From Hydrogenophilales bacterium CG_4_10_14_3_um_filter_63_21 (GTDB lineage Bacteria > Pseudomonadota > Gammaproteobacteria > Burkholderiales > Thiobacillaceae), in the NCBI GenBank assembly GCA_002784045.1, contig PFJX01000137.1, forward strand, positions 22,894 to 86,893: 64,000 nt of DNA, written 5' to 3'. Below, piece by piece: positions 18,158 to 26,568 of the stretch; positions within the stretch are counted from its first letter, which is position 1, and each line of letters opens with the position of its first letter. A program made the translations under genes and the position numbers. The notes under the pieces were generated by a model that was not told the DNA's origin, ran no database searches, and worked only from the letters and a program-made list of their open reading frames with translations.

Positions 18158-19207
18158 GTGTTTGGTTTCTTCAAATCCCGCAAGACGCAGCCCGAGGTTG
18201 CCGCCTCAGTTTCCACCAACGCCGCCGCTGAGGCAGCAACTGAGGTGGCAACCGAGGTGCCCTCGGAAGCTGATTCCACGCCAAAACTGTCCTGGGCACA
18301 GCGCCTGAAATCTGGCCTGGCGCGCACCCGCAACACCTTTGCCAGCCAGATTGCCGGCGTGTTCGGCGTCGGCGCCAAGATTGACGAGGGGGTGTTCGAG
18401 GAACTGGAAACGGTCCTCCTTTCCGCCGATGTCGGTGTCGAAGCGACCCAGCGCCTGATCGACAAACTACGCGGCCGCGTGAAACGCGACCGCCTTGCTG
18501 ACGCCAGCCAGCTCCGCGATGCGCTCAAGGCCGAGTTAGTGGACCTGATGGCGCCGCTGGAGCGTCCGCTCGACACCCGCGGCAACAAACCCTTTGTGAT
18601 CATGCTGGCCGGGGTCAACGGCGCCGGCAAGACCACCACCATTGGCAAACTGGCGTGTCGTTTCCAGGCCGAGGGCAAGAGCGTGCTGCTGGCGGCCGGC
18701 GACACCTTCCGCGCCGCCGCGCGCGAACAACTGGCCGAGTGGGGCAAGCGTAACAACGTGGAAGTGATTTCCTCGCAGGCCGGCGACTCCGCCGCCGTGA
18801 TCTTCGATGCCATCCAGTCGGCGCGCGCGCGCGGCATCGACGTGGTGCTGGCCGACACCGCCGGCCGCCTGCCGACCCAATTGCACCTGATGGAAGAGAT
18901 TCGCAAGGTCAAGCGGGTGATCCAGAAGGCCGACGCCAGCGCACCGCACGAAGTGCTGCTAGTGCTTGACGCCAACATCGGCCAGAACGCGCTGATGCAG
19001 GTGAAAGCCTTTGACGAAGCCTTGGGGTTGACCGGCCTGGTCATGACCAAGCTGGACGGCACCGCCAAGGGGGGGGTCATCGCGGCACTGGCGGCGCGTT
19101 TTGGTAACCGGCAACCGATACCGGTGCGCTTCATTGGCATTGGCGAAGGCCTGGAGGATCTGCAACCCTTCCGCGTCGCCGAGTTCGTGGACGCCCTGTT
19201 CGGGTAA
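18158..19207 (+). CDS. ftsY: Signal recognition particle receptor FtsY
   Basis: The SRP receptor GTPase that docks ribosome-SRP complexes at the membrane. It has 349 residues with a GTG start at 18158 (MFGFFKSRK). A short variable acidic/Ala-rich leader precedes the NG domain. GTPase motifs: [15 protein letters not shown] (G1), [11 protein letters not shown] (G2), DTAGRLPTQ (G3), [10 protein letters not shown] (G4). It heads the ftsY-ftsE-ftsX cluster; ftsE follows 4 bp later. Confidence 0.97.
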   Translation: MFGFFKSRKTQPEVAASVSTNAAAEAATEVATEVPSEADSTPKLSWAQRLKSGLARTRNTFASQIAGVFGVGAKIDEGVFEELETVLLSADVGVEATQRLIDKLRGRVKRDRLADASQLRDALKAELVDLMAPLERPLDTRGNKPFVIMLAGVNGAGKTTTIGKLACRFQAEGKSVLLAAGDTFRAAAREQLAEWGKRNNVEVISSQAGDSAAVIFDAIQSARARGIDVVLADTAGRLPTQLHLMEEIRKVKRVIQKADASAPHEVLLVLDANIGQNALMQVKAFDEALGLTGLVMTKLDGTAKGGVIAALAARFGNRQPIPVRFIGIGEGLEDLQPFRVAEFVDALFG

Positions 19208-19211
19208 GCCC

Positions 19212-19880
19212 ATGTCCGCTCAGACGCTAATCGAAATAGCCGAAGTCACCAAGCGCTACCCCGGCGGCCACGAAGCGCTGTCCAACATTTCGCTCACTAT
19301 CGCCTCCGGCGAAATGGTGTTCCTCACGGGCCACTCCGGCGCCGGGAAAAGCACCCTGTTAAAACTCATCGCCGCCATCGAACGCCCCACCAGCGGCCAT
19401 ATCATTGTCAACGGCCAGAACGTCGGCCGCATGAGGCGCCCGGCGCTGCCCTTCTTTCGCCGCAACATCGGCCTGATCTTCCAGGACCACAAGTTGCTTT
19501 ATGACCGCACGGTGTTCGATAACGTGCTGATGCCGTTGCATATCCAGGGTGTGATCGGCCATGACGCCGCCCGTCGGGTGCGCGCCGCGCTCGACAAAGT
19601 GGGTCTGCTCAACAAGGAACGCGCCCGCCCCATCACCCTGTCCGGCGGCGAACAACAGCGCCTGTGCATCGCCCGCGCCATCGTCAGCCGCCCCGCTCTG
19701 GTGTTGGCCGACGAACCCACCGCCAACCTGGACGATGCCTATGCGCGCGACATCATGGACATGTTCCGCGCCTTCAACGAAGTCGGTGTCACCCTCATCA
19801 TCTCCACCCACGACCAGGCGTTGATCCACCGCTACGGCGGCCGCAAGGTCACCCTGGCCTACGGCAAACTGGTTTCCTGA
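19212..19880 (+). CDS. ftsE: Cell division ABC transporter ATPase FtsE
   Basis: Cytoplasmic ATPase of the FtsEX complex, which controls septal peptidoglycan hydrolases at division. Starting at ATG 19212 (MSAQTLIEIAEV) it has 222 residues. Walker A is GHSGAGKST, the signature is LSGGEQQR and Walker B is LVLADEPTANLD. Its TGA overlaps the ftsX ATG. Confidence 0.96.
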   Translation: MSAQTLIEIAEVTKRYPGGHEALSNISLTIASGEMVFLTGHSGAGKSTLLKLIAAIERPTSGHIIVNGQNVGRMRRPALPFFRRNIGLIFQDHKLLYDRTVFDNVLMPLHIQGVIGHDAARRVRAALDKVGLLNKERARPITLSGGEQQRLCIARAIVSRPALVLADEPTANLDDAYARDIMDMFRAFNEVGVTLIISTHDQALIHRYGGRKVTLAYGKLVS

Positions 19881-20776
19881 TGAAAGCCTGGCTCGCCCAC
19901 CACCTGCACAGTCTCAAGATCGCCGTTGAGACCTTCCGTGCCGCCCCGGTCGCCACCCTGTTCACCGTCCTGGTGATCGGTGTGGCGGTCAGCCTGCCGG
20001 CCGGCCTCTATGTGTTGCTCGCCAACCTGGAACGCGCGGCCGGGGGCGTCAAGCCACAGGCGGAAGTCACCGTCTTCTTCAAGGAAGTGGACGAAGCCCG
20101 CGCCCGAACCCTGGCCGCCAGCCTGAGGAAACGCGCCGAGGTTGCGGCCGTGCAGTTCGTCAGCAAAACCGACGGCATCAAACGCCTGGAGGTGGCCGGC
20201 CTTGCCGAAGTCGCCGCGGGCCTACCGGAAAATCCCCTGCCACACACGCTGGTGCTTACCACCAAAGACACCACCCCCGCCGCCCTGGAAGCGCTCGCCG
20301 CGCAACTCAAGACCCACCCGGATATCGAGCGGGTGTTGGTGGACAGCGAATGGATCAAGCGCCTGGCCGCGCTCATGCAACTGGGCCGCGACCTGGTCGG
20401 CATGCTGATCGTCGTTCTCGGCGTGGCACTCGCCGCCATCACTGCCAACACCATCCGCCTGCAGATCTACGCGAAGAATGATGAAATCGAAGTCGCCCGC
20501 CTGATTGGCGCCACCGACCGCTTTATCCGCCGTCCCTTCCTCTACTTCGGTGGCATCCAGGGCCTGGCCGGCGGCCTGGCCGGCTGGCTGCTGGTCCTGG
20601 CCGGCGGCCTCCTGCTGGAAGCCAGCGTCGCCCAGGTCGCCGCCGCCTACGGCTCGCAATTCCACCTGGCTGGCCTCTCGCTCCAGGAAACCACCCTCCT
20701 GCTTCTGTTCTCGACGGCCCTCGGCTGGTTGGGCGCCTACTTCGCGGTGGGGCGTGCCCTGCGGCAGAACGATTAA
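19880..20776 (+). CDS. ftsX: Cell division protein FtsX
   Basis: The membrane partner of FtsE, 298 residues from ATG 19880 (MKAWLAHHLHSLK). It has four transmembrane segments, one near residues 25-45 and three in the C-terminal half (for example LVGMLIVVLGVALAAITAN), and a periplasmic loop between the first two that contacts amidase activators. The motif NTIRLQIYAKNDEIEVARLIGA is the conserved cytoplasmic stretch. It ends 34 bp before the rpoH promoter region. Confidence 0.96.
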   Translation: MKAWLAHHLHSLKIAVETFRAAPVATLFTVLVIGVAVSLPAGLYVLLANLERAAGGVKPQAEVTVFFKEVDEARARTLAASLRKRAEVAAVQFVSKTDGIKRLEVAGLAEVAAGLPENPLPHTLVLTTKDTTPAALEALAAQLKTHPDIERVLVDSEWIKRLAALMQLGRDLVGMLIVVLGVALAAITANTIRLQIYAKNDEIEVARLIGATDRFIRRPFLYFGGIQGLAGGLAGWLLVLAGGLLLEASVAQVAAAYGSQFHLAGLSLQETTLLLLFSTALGWLGAYFAVGRALRQND

Positions 20777-20777
20777 G

Positions 20778-20836
20778 TTGACAAAAAACTCAGGAATTTA
20801 TTCTGGCTCTTAGCACTCTGCCAACGCGAGTGCTAA
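20778..20836 (+). promoter_or_regulatory. rpoH promoter with perfect CIRCE operator
   Basis: TTAGCACTC (20810-20818), 9 bp, GAGTGCTAA (20828-20836): an exact CIRCE inverted repeat, the binding site of the heat-shock repressor HrcA. It lies about 34 bp before the rpoH ATG. A -35 TTGACA at 20778-20783 with an AT-rich, TATTCT-like -10 near 20799-20804 places the operator at or just after the start of transcription. HrcA is therefore expected to control sigma-32 level. Confidence 0.85.
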
Positions 20837-20869
20837 TATTCAATCGACCTGAGTTAAAGGAGTAAGCAG

Positions 20870-21721
20870 ATGACCGCCACCGTGCTTGATTTTCCCACCC
20901 CATCCACGCTGGGCAGCCTGGACAGCTACATCCAGGCGGTGAACCGTTTTCCGTTGCTGACCGCCGAGCAGGAGCATGATTTGGCGGTGCGCTTCCGCGA
21001 AAACCAGGATGTCGAAGCTGCCCGTCAACTGGTGCTTTCGCATCTTCGTCTGGTGGTTGCCATTGCCCGGGGTTATCTGGGTTATGGCCTGCCCCATGCT
21101 GATCTGATCCAGGAAGGCAATGTCGGCCTGATGAAGGCGGTGAAGCGTTATGACCCGGAGCGCGGCGTGCGTCTGGTGTCGTTTGCGGTGCACTGGATCA
21201 AGGCGGAAATGCATGAGTACATCCTGAAGAACTGGCGTTTGCTCAAGGTGGCGACCACCAAGGCGCAGCGCAAATTGTTCTTCAATCTGCGCAGCATGAA
21301 AAAGGCGGACGGCAGCCTCTCCAACAGTGCCATCGAGGAAATGGCGCGCATTCTCAAGGTTAGCCATGCGGATGTGCGGGAAATGGAAATCCGGATGTAC
21401 GGCCAGGATGTGGCGCTGGAGCCGAGTGTGGATAACGATGAGGAAAGTTTCGCGCCGATCGCTTACTTGGCCGCGCCGAATGCCGAGCCGACCCAGCATA
21501 TTGAGAACAAGGAACGCGAGCAGCTCGCCACCGTGGGCCTTCACCGCGCCTTGGGCAGCCTGGATCCGCGCAGCCGGCATATCGTTGAATCGCGCTGGCT
21601 AAACGAAGAAAACCCCGCCACGCTGCATGAACTGGCCGCCGTTTATGGCATTTCCGCCGAGCGTGTACGCCAGGTTGAGGCCAAGGCCTTGCAGAAGATG
21701 CGCACCGCGTTAACGGCCTGA
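20870..21721 (+). CDS. rpoH: Heat-shock sigma factor RpoH (sigma-32)
   Basis: A 283-residue alternative sigma factor. Region 2 (LIQEGNVGLMKAVKRYDP, VSFAVHWIKAEMHEYI) and region 4 (TLHELAAVYGISAERVRQVEAKAL) are present. The diagnostic RpoH box QRKLFFNLR, used for core-binding and FtsH-dependent control, follows region 2. The ribosome site is AAAGGAG, 7 bp upstream. Transcription is likely under HrcA through the CIRCE operator before it. A strong terminator follows. Confidence 0.96.
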   Translation: MTATVLDFPTPSTLGSLDSYIQAVNRFPLLTAEQEHDLAVRFRENQDVEAARQLVLSHLRLVVAIARGYLGYGLPHADLIQEGNVGLMKAVKRYDPERGVRLVSFAVHWIKAEMHEYILKNWRLLKVATTKAQRKLFFNLRSMKKADGSLSNSAIEEMARILKVSHADVREMEIRMYGQDVALEPSVDNDEESFAPIAYLAAPNAEPTQHIENKEREQLATVGLHRALGSLDPRSRHIVESRWLNEENPATLHELAAVYGISAERVRQVEAKALQKMRTALTA

Positions 21722-21735
21722 GCCGGATTTTCGCC

Positions 21736-21770
21736 AAATAAAAAGCCCCGCGACGCGGGGCTTTTTATTT
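21736..21770. terminator. Rho-independent terminator after rpoH
   Basis: Perfect 17-bp arms around one base: AAATAAAAAGCCCCGCG, a, CGCGGGGCTTTTTATTT. The T-tract is present on both strands, so it can serve rpoH (plus) and the small minus-strand gene at 21784-21888. Confidence 0.93.
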
Positions 21771-21783
21771 GTGGACAGCGGAA

Positions 21784-21888
21784 TCAGAACAACGAACCCA
21801 GCACCACCGAAAACAGGGCGATCCAGGCCCAGGCGGCCAGGGCGATGACCAAGGTGAGAGGCAGGTTGTATTTGCTGAAGGGGTTCAT
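21784..21888 (-). CDS. Small single-pass membrane protein (34 residues)
   Basis: Starts MNPFSKYNLPLTLVIALAAW at ATG 21888, with AGGAGCCC upstream as ribosome site. It codes for a short polar head, one hydrophobic helix (about 24 residues, rich in L, A, V, W) and a stop at 21784. It ends beside the shared terminator. Too short for ordinary ORF calling. No family assigned; the ribosome site, hydrophobic profile and terminator support a real gene. Confidence 0.6.
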   Translation of the reverse strand: MNPFSKYNLPLTLVIALAAWAWIALFSVVLGSLF

Positions 21889-21961
21889 CGTAGGGCTCCT
21901 GTTGCGAAAATTTGCGCGATTCTACTGCGCGGACCAGGGGCTCTCAATGCCGAGACCGCGT

Positions 21962-22133
21962 CTAGCAGCCTGTCGGACTTTGGAATCGTCGATAGCGAGA
22001 AACGGCCCCAGCGAGGCCAGTCTTTGCCGGATTTGCCGCCCCATAGCCCGGCTATGGGGCAAAAATGCCGGTGAAAAAGGGGCCGCTGCGGTCGTTTCGC
22101 AGCCGACGATTCCAAAGTACGACAGGCTGCTAG
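21962..22133. mobile_element. MITE-like element, 172 bp, with 30-bp terminal inverted repeats
   Basis: The left end starts CTAGCAGCCTGTCGG and continues to ATCGTCG; the right end (22104-22133) is its reverse complement with one mismatch (G to T). An internal hairpin CCCCATAGCC/GGCTATGGGG lies near the middle. No transposase is coded. A 14-bp remnant of the same end is at 58125-58138, and the palindrome at 48696-48742 shares the CTAGCAGCCTG end. Confidence 0.8.
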
Positions 22134-22139
22134 CCCGGC

Positions 22140-23114
22140 TCAGCCCCCGGTCATGCTCATGAAACGCACCAGCTTTTGCGGCTGTTCGCGAAATTCGTGG
22201 CGTTCCGGCTTCAGGTCGATGGCGCGATGGATGGCATCGGCCAGATCGGCGTCCGAAGCGCCAGCACGCATCAGGACGCGGAAGTCCATACGCTCTTCCT
22301 GGCCCAGGCACAGGTGCAGGACGCCATCCACGGTCAGGCGCACGCGATTGCAGGTTTCGCAGAAGTGCTGCGAGATAGGGGTAATGAAACCGACCGTGAA
22401 GCGGCCATCGGGTGTGCCCAGATAACGCGCCGGGCCACCGCCATGCATCAGGGTGTCGACCAGGCCGAAACGCTGGCGCAGGCGGGCGATGACCGGTTGC
22501 AGGTCGACGTAGCCCATGCGCCGGGCGGTGTCGCCCATCGGCATGAGTTCGATCAGGCGCAGGACAAAGCCGCGTTCCATGCAGAAGGCGACCATGGCGT
22601 CGATATCGTCGGCGTTCTCCCGCATCACCACCATATTGACTTTGATCGGCGCGAAGCCCACCGAGCGCGCGGCTTCCAGGCCATCCAGCACCTTGTCCAG
22701 CACTGGGCGACCGTTGATCTTCTCGACAATTTCCGGACGCAGGGAGTCAAGGCTGATATTGAGGCGGGTGACGCCAGCACGCTTGAGATCGTCAGCCATC
22801 CTCGCCAGTTGCGTGGCATTGCTGGACAGTGACAGGTCATCGATGCCCGGCAGGGCGGCGATGCGACCGCACAGGCCAACCACATTGCGGCGCAGCAGCG
22901 GCTCGCCACCGGTCAGGCGGACGCGCTTCATGCCGAGGCCGGCGAACAGGCCGAGCAGGCGTTCCAGTTCGTCGAAGGTAAGCCAGTGATCCGGTTCCTC
23001 GAAGTCCTTGAAGCCTTCCGGGATGCAGTAAGCGCAACGCAGATCGCAGCGATCCGTCACGGAAAGACGCAAATATTCGATGATGCGTCCGAAGCGATCG
23101 ACAAGCGGGTTCAT
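22140..23114 (-). CDS. moaA: GTP 3',8-cyclase MoaA
   Basis: Radical SAM enzyme starting molybdenum cofactor synthesis from GTP. It has 324 residues. The N-terminal SAM cluster motif is RCDLRCAYCIPEG (CxxxCxxC) and the second cluster ligands are CETCNRVRLTVDGVLHLC. The protein ends in the essential MTGG tail. It lies divergent from mobB-moeA-moaD-moaE (about 150 bp between starts). A MITE sits 6 bp after its stop. No Moco riboswitch is recognisable upstream. Confidence 0.96.
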   Translation of the reverse strand: MNPLVDRFGRIIEYLRLSVTDRCDLRCAYCIPEGFKDFEEPDHWLTFDELERLLGLFAGLGMKRVRLTGGEPLLRRNVVGLCGRIAALPGIDDLSLSSNATQLARMADDLKRAGVTRLNISLDSLRPEIVEKINGRPVLDKVLDGLEAARSVGFAPIKVNMVVMRENADDIDAMVAFCMERGFVLRLIELMPMGDTARRMGYVDLQPVIARLRQRFGLVDTLMHGGGPARYLGTPDGRFTVGFITPISQHFCETCNRVRLTVDGVLHLCLGQEERMDFRVLMRAGASDADLADAIHRAIDLKPERHEFREQPQKLVRFMSMTGG

Positions 23115-23262
23115 GGCCGTGGCCCTAAAGCGTTATGTGCGGGAGAATATAGCACTCACGAATTCCTGGAAGTGCGATGCGTGGCATGATCCATGTCCCT
23201 ATCGGCACTAACCTTGACTTTGGTCATGAAACGACCGCCCCGCACGCCTGGAGAATCCGCCC

Positions 23263-23751
23263 ATGAAAGCACTCGGCATCGCCGGTTACAGCGGCAGCGG
23301 CAAGACCACCCTGATCGAAAAGCTTTTGCCCCGGTTGCGGGCGGCCGGCTTGCGCGTTTCCGTGATCAAGCAGAGCCATCACGATTTCGAGGTGGATGTG
23401 CCGGGCAAGGACTCCTGGCGGCATCGCGCGGCCGGGGCCAACGAAGTGCTGCTGACTTCACCGCACCGCTGGATGCTGGTGAACGAACTGCGTGGCGCGG
23501 CGGAACCCAGCCTGGACGAGCATCTGCGGCGCCTGTCGCCCTGCGCTCTGGTGCTGGTTGAAGGCTACAAACACGCCGACATTCCCAAGCTGGAGGTCTG
23601 GCGCGCCGCCAACACGCGCGACTGGCTGCATCCGCGGGATGCAAACTTCATCGCCGTGGCGGCGGACCAGACGCCACCCGGCGGCATCAAACACTTTCCC
23701 ATCGACGACATCGAGGCCATCACGGCCTTCCTTCTTGAGTACGCACAATGA
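23263..23751 (+). CDS. mobB: Molybdopterin-guanine dinucleotide adaptor MobB
   Basis: A 162-residue GTP-binding protein that assists attachment of the nucleotide to the molybdenum cofactor. The P-loop is GYSGSGKTTLIEKLLP, followed by SVIKQSHHDFEVD and VEGYKHADIPKLEVWR, all typical. Its stop overlaps the moeA start by 4 bp, giving a mobB-moeA-moaD-moaE operon. Confidence 0.94.
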   Translation: MKALGIAGYSGSGKTTLIEKLLPRLRAAGLRVSVIKQSHHDFEVDVPGKDSWRHRAAGANEVLLTSPHRWMLVNELRGAAEPSLDEHLRRLSPCALVLVEGYKHADIPKLEVWRAANTRDWLHPRDANFIAVAADQTPPGGIKHFPIDDIEAITAFLLEYAQ

Positions 23752-24959
23752 GCGAATCCCCACTTTCCGTTGACGCGGCACGAGCCAGCCTGCTTGCCGC
23801 TGCGAAGCCGCTTTCCGACCACGAAACCTGTCCGGCCGATGCGGCTTTGGGCCGGGTGCTGGCGAGCCCGCTGGTTTCCGGCGTCACCGTGCCGCCACTC
23901 GACAATGCGGCGATGGACGGTTATGCCCTGCGTTTTGCCGACTGGAGCGACGCGGCCGGGTTGCCTGCCTGGTTGCCCGTCTCGCAACGCATCCCCGCCG
24001 GTACGCTGGGAACCGCGTTGGCGCCCGGCACGGCGGCGCGCATTTTCACCGGTGCGCCACTGCCGCCCGGCGCCGATTGCGTGGTAATGCAGGAAGACTG
24101 CGAGGTCCATGAAGGCGCGATGCGCATCGCCGTCGCCCCCCGCGCCGGCAGCCACATCCGCCGCGCTGGTGAAGACATCCGCGCTGGCCAGACCGTGCTG
24201 GAATCCGGCACCCGCCTTGGCCCGGCGCAACTCGGCGTGGCGGCTTCGGCGGGGGCGAGCGAACTCGCCGTATTCCGCCGCCTGAAGGCCGCCGTGTTCT
24301 TCACCGGCGATGAAATCGTGATGCCCGGCCAGCCGCTAACGCCCGGGCGCATCTACAACTCGAATCGCGCCACCCTGATCGCCCTGCTCACCCAACTGGG
24401 CCTCGAAGTCATCGACCTCGGCCAGGTGCCGGATCGCCACGACGCCACCGTCGCCATTCTGGAACGCGCGGCCCAGGCCGCCGATGTGGTCATTACCAGC
24501 GGTGGCGTTTCGGTGGGCGAGGAGGATCACGTCAAGGCCGCCGTGGAGACACTCGGCCGCATCGAAATGTGGAAAGTGGCGATGAAACCCGGCAAGCCCC
24601 TGGTCTACGGCCGCGTCGGCAACGCCGATTTTCTTGGCCTGCCCGGCAATCCGGTATCTGCGTTCGTGGTGTTCTGCCTGTTCGTGCGCCCCTTCCTGCT
24701 TCGGCGCATGGGGGCGGAAGATGCGCCCGCCGCCGCCTTCACCGTGCCGGCCGGGTTCGATTGGCCGAAGCCTGGAAAACGCCGCGAATTCCTGCGCGCC
24801 CGCCTGGAAGATGGCTGGGCCATGCTTTATCCCAACCAGAGTTCCGGGGTACTCACCTCGCTGGCCTGGGCCGATGGCCTGGTCGATGTCGAAGCTGGCG
24901 CCCGTGTCGAGAAGGGCGACCCGGTGCGTTTCATCCCCCTCGCGGAGTTGCTCAAATGA
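23748..24959 (+). CDS. moeA: Molybdopterin molybdenumtransferase MoeA
   Basis: Inserts molybdate into adenylated molybdopterin. It has 403 residues with the LDNAAMDGYAL motif, GAPLPPGADCVVMQED, the MoCF motif GDEIVMPGQPLTPGRIYNSN, SGGVSVGEEDH and LPGNPVSAFV. All domains are in order. Its TGA overlaps the moaD ATG. Confidence 0.96.
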   Translation: MSESPLSVDAARASLLAAAKPLSDHETCPADAALGRVLASPLVSGVTVPPLDNAAMDGYALRFADWSDAAGLPAWLPVSQRIPAGTLGTALAPGTAARIFTGAPLPPGADCVVMQEDCEVHEGAMRIAVAPRAGSHIRRAGEDIRAGQTVLESGTRLGPAQLGVAASAGASELAVFRRLKAAVFFTGDEIVMPGQPLTPGRIYNSNRATLIALLTQLGLEVIDLGQVPDRHDATVAILERAAQAADVVITSGGVSVGEEDHVKAAVETLGRIEMWKVAMKPGKPLVYGRVGNADFLGLPGNPVSAFVVFCLFVRPFLLRRMGAEDAPAAAFTVPAGFDWPKPGKRREFLRARLEDGWAMLYPNQSSGVLTSLAWADGLVDVEAGARVEKGDPVRFIPLAELLK

Positions 24960-25213
24960 AAGTGCGCCTGCTTTACTTTGCCCGCCTGCGCGAAGTCTTC
25001 GCCACCAGCCAGGAAACGCCGGAACTTCCTCCCAACATACAAACCGTGGCCAGCCTGCTAAATTGGCTGCGCCAGCGCGGCGGTGTCTGGGCCGAGGAAC
25101 TGGCGGCGGGCCGCGCTTATCGGGTCGCGATCAACCAGGACCTGGCCACTCAGGAGGCGGTGCTACATGAAAACGACGAAGTCGCCGTTTTTCCTTTGGT
25201 AACGGGGGGCTGA
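24956..25213 (+). CDS. moaD: Molybdopterin synthase small subunit MoaD
   Basis: An 85-residue ubiquitin-fold sulfur carrier starting MKVRLLYFARLREV and ending FPLVTGG. The terminal GG becomes the thiocarboxylate used by MoaE. It overlaps the moeA stop and is immediately followed by moaE, whose ATG comes right after its stop. Confidence 0.95.
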   Translation: MKVRLLYFARLREVFATSQETPELPPNIQTVASLLNWLRQRGGVWAEELAAGRAYRVAINQDLATQEAVLHENDEVAVFPLVTGG

Positions 25214-25666
25214 ATGAAAATTTCCGTCCAGGCTGAACCTTTTGACCTCAACGCCGAAGTCAGCGCCCTCTACCAGGCCAACCCAAAAGTCGGTGCCGTC
25301 GCCAGCTTTCTCGGCTTGGTGCGCGACATTAACGAGGGCCAAGGGGTTGCCACCCTGAGCCTGGAGCACTACCCCGGCATGACCGAGAAAGCCCTGGCCC
25401 AGATCGTGGAAGATGCCCGGCGGCGCTGGGAAGTGCTCGACGCCACCCTCATCCACCGCGTCGGCACCCTGCACCCCAGCGAGCCTATCGTCCTGGTGGC
25501 CGTAGCCTCCAGCCATCGCGGCGACGCCTTCGCCGCCTGTGAATTCATCATGGATTTCCTGAAAACCCGCGCACCGTTCTGGAAGAAGGAAGCCACGCCG
25601 GAAGGTGAGCGCTGGGTGGATGCGCGTGAGAGCGATGAGCGGGCGGCAGCGCGCTGGCAGGTCTGA
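25214..25666 (+). CDS. moaE: Molybdopterin synthase catalytic subunit MoaE
   Basis: The large subunit of molybdopterin synthase, 150 residues. Motifs are GAVASFLGLVRD, LEHYPGMTEK, HRVGTLHPSEPIVLVAVAS and MDFLKTRAPFWKKE, with the substrate-binding Arg and Lys positions. Starts directly after the moaD stop. Last gene of the plus-strand Moco operon. Confidence 0.95.
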   Translation: MKISVQAEPFDLNAEVSALYQANPKVGAVASFLGLVRDINEGQGVATLSLEHYPGMTEKALAQIVEDARRRWEVLDATLIHRVGTLHPSEPIVLVAVASSHRGDAFAACEFIMDFLKTRAPFWKKEATPEGERWVDARESDERAAARWQV

Positions 25667-25715
25667 AGCGGAAAGGCGACCGCTCCCGGCGGGGGACGGG
25701 CATTGGGAGGCGGGG

Positions 25716-25853
25716 AGTGACAGGTTGTTGCCGATCTGGAACTGCCGCTCGGAGAGGAGGCCGCGAACGGCTACACAATTGGCCTTATCGGACCTGCAAC
25801 GATCAAATCAGACTCCACTCACTTCATAAAAGAAACCCCTCCGAAGAGGGGTT
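25716..25853 (+). pseudogene. Possible C-terminal coding remnant in the moaE downstream spacer
   Basis: After a TGA at 25718-25720 the plus strand can be read as VVADLELPLGEEAANGYTI, then GLIGPATIKSDSTHF and a tail ending at 25853. It looks protein-like but has no start codon, ribosome site or recognised family. It may be the tail of a lost gene. The final part overlaps a terminator hairpin. Confidence 0.2.
25834..25853 (-). terminator. Terminator for the minus-strand 75-residue gene
   Basis: AACCCCTC-cgaa-GAGGGGTT; on the minus strand the stem is followed by TTTCTTTTATG, a T-rich tail. It lies about 80 bp after the stop of the gene at 25931-26158. Confidence 0.75.
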
Positions 25854-25930
25854 GACCGTGCATCAGTCCTGCGGGATCACTTCGACTTTGGCTCCACCCA
25901 GAAGATGAAACGCTCCCTAACAGAGGCTGT

Positions 25931-26158
25931 CTACAGCATCGTTGCGTGCGCCCCCGAAGCACGAACATGGCCGAGAATATCTTTGGCGTGAGTGCATTCG
26001 CTGTCATAGACCACCATCATCAGGTGGGGTGTGCGTTGCGGAAAGGCTGCGCTGATAACGCAGTGATGGTCACGTACACGGGCCTCCATTTTCCTGATTT
26101 GCTCTGCGCTCAAACTTTCACCCACATGCACCATGAAATCTGAAATGGCATCGCTCAT
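25931..26158 (-). CDS. Small conserved protein with an HMA-like fold pattern
   Basis: A 75-residue protein (MSDAISDFMVHVGESL...) preceded by GGAGG, 6 bp before ATG 26158. The order VHV...CVISA...HLMMVVYDSECTHAKDIL resembles the beta-alpha-beta-beta-alpha-beta pattern of heavy-metal-associated domains. There is no CxxC motif; the two Cys are single. I recall similar small unnamed proteins in betaproteobacteria. Base composition is lower in GC than its neighbours. It stands alone with its own terminator. Confidence 0.65.
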   Translation of the reverse strand: MSDAISDFMVHVGESLSAEQIRKMEARVRDHHCVISAAFPQRTPHLMMVVYDSECTHAKDILGHVRASGAHATML

Positions 26159-26439
26159 TTTCGCCTCCTATCTGTTGATCCCAGTTGTGTCACCTGAGAG
26201 GTTTGTATATAGCCGACTAAATTACTTGGTCAATTGGATACCGTAAAAACGGCAGGGGTTCAGCTCGCCTTCCTATGCCGTCTCAGGGTCGGCTGGATAC
26301 CGAAAGGTAAGGGCTTCATCAAGCCGGCGCGACAAGGCCGCCCAACCCTCTCGCCGAATTGAGGAGTGGCGAGACGTGCTACGGGAGAAGCACGGCATAT
26401 TGCGGTAACCCGGCAACAGACTGGGTTAGAATGCCGCCC
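26159..26439. other. Non-coding stretch between the 75-residue gene and SRP RNA
   Basis: About 280 bp with no supported gene. It holds the divergent promoter zone of the 75-residue gene (AT-rich, 26180-26240), a partial 26-bp-family repeat from 26237 and a full copy at 26296-26321. The promoter of the SRP RNA should lie in its right part, but I cannot assign boxes securely. Confidence 0.5.
26296..26321 (+). repeat. 26-bp dispersed repeat, copy 2
   Basis: GATACCGAAAGGTAAGGGC then TTCATCA, a near match to the copies at 4413-4438 (opposite strand) and 34241-34266. Upstream of the SRP RNA gene. Confidence 0.7.
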
Positions 26440-26534
26440 GGCGGGCCCCCCCGCATGGCTAAGCCGTGAACCTGGTCAGATCCGGAAGGAAGCAGCCACA
26501 GCAGCCGATGCCAGTGCCGGGGATCAGGCTCGCC
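26440..26534 (+). ncRNA. ffs: Signal recognition particle 4.5S RNA
   Basis: The conserved SRP Alu-less core is exact: GGTCAGATCCGGAAGGAAGC and AGCCACAGCAGC around 26472-26505. The ends GGCGGGCC and GGCTCGCC pair to close the helix, giving about 95 nt. The position directly upstream of dnaX is a common proteobacterial arrangement. With FtsY in the same window, this supplies two parts of the SRP pathway. Confidence 0.93.
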
Positions 26535-26568
26535 ACCTCCCTTATTTTCGCGACGCAGTGCAGCACCC

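Noticed and set aside
18127..19140. A 337-residue minus-strand ORF opposite ftsY
   Set aside because: Ser/Arg-rich shadow of ftsY.
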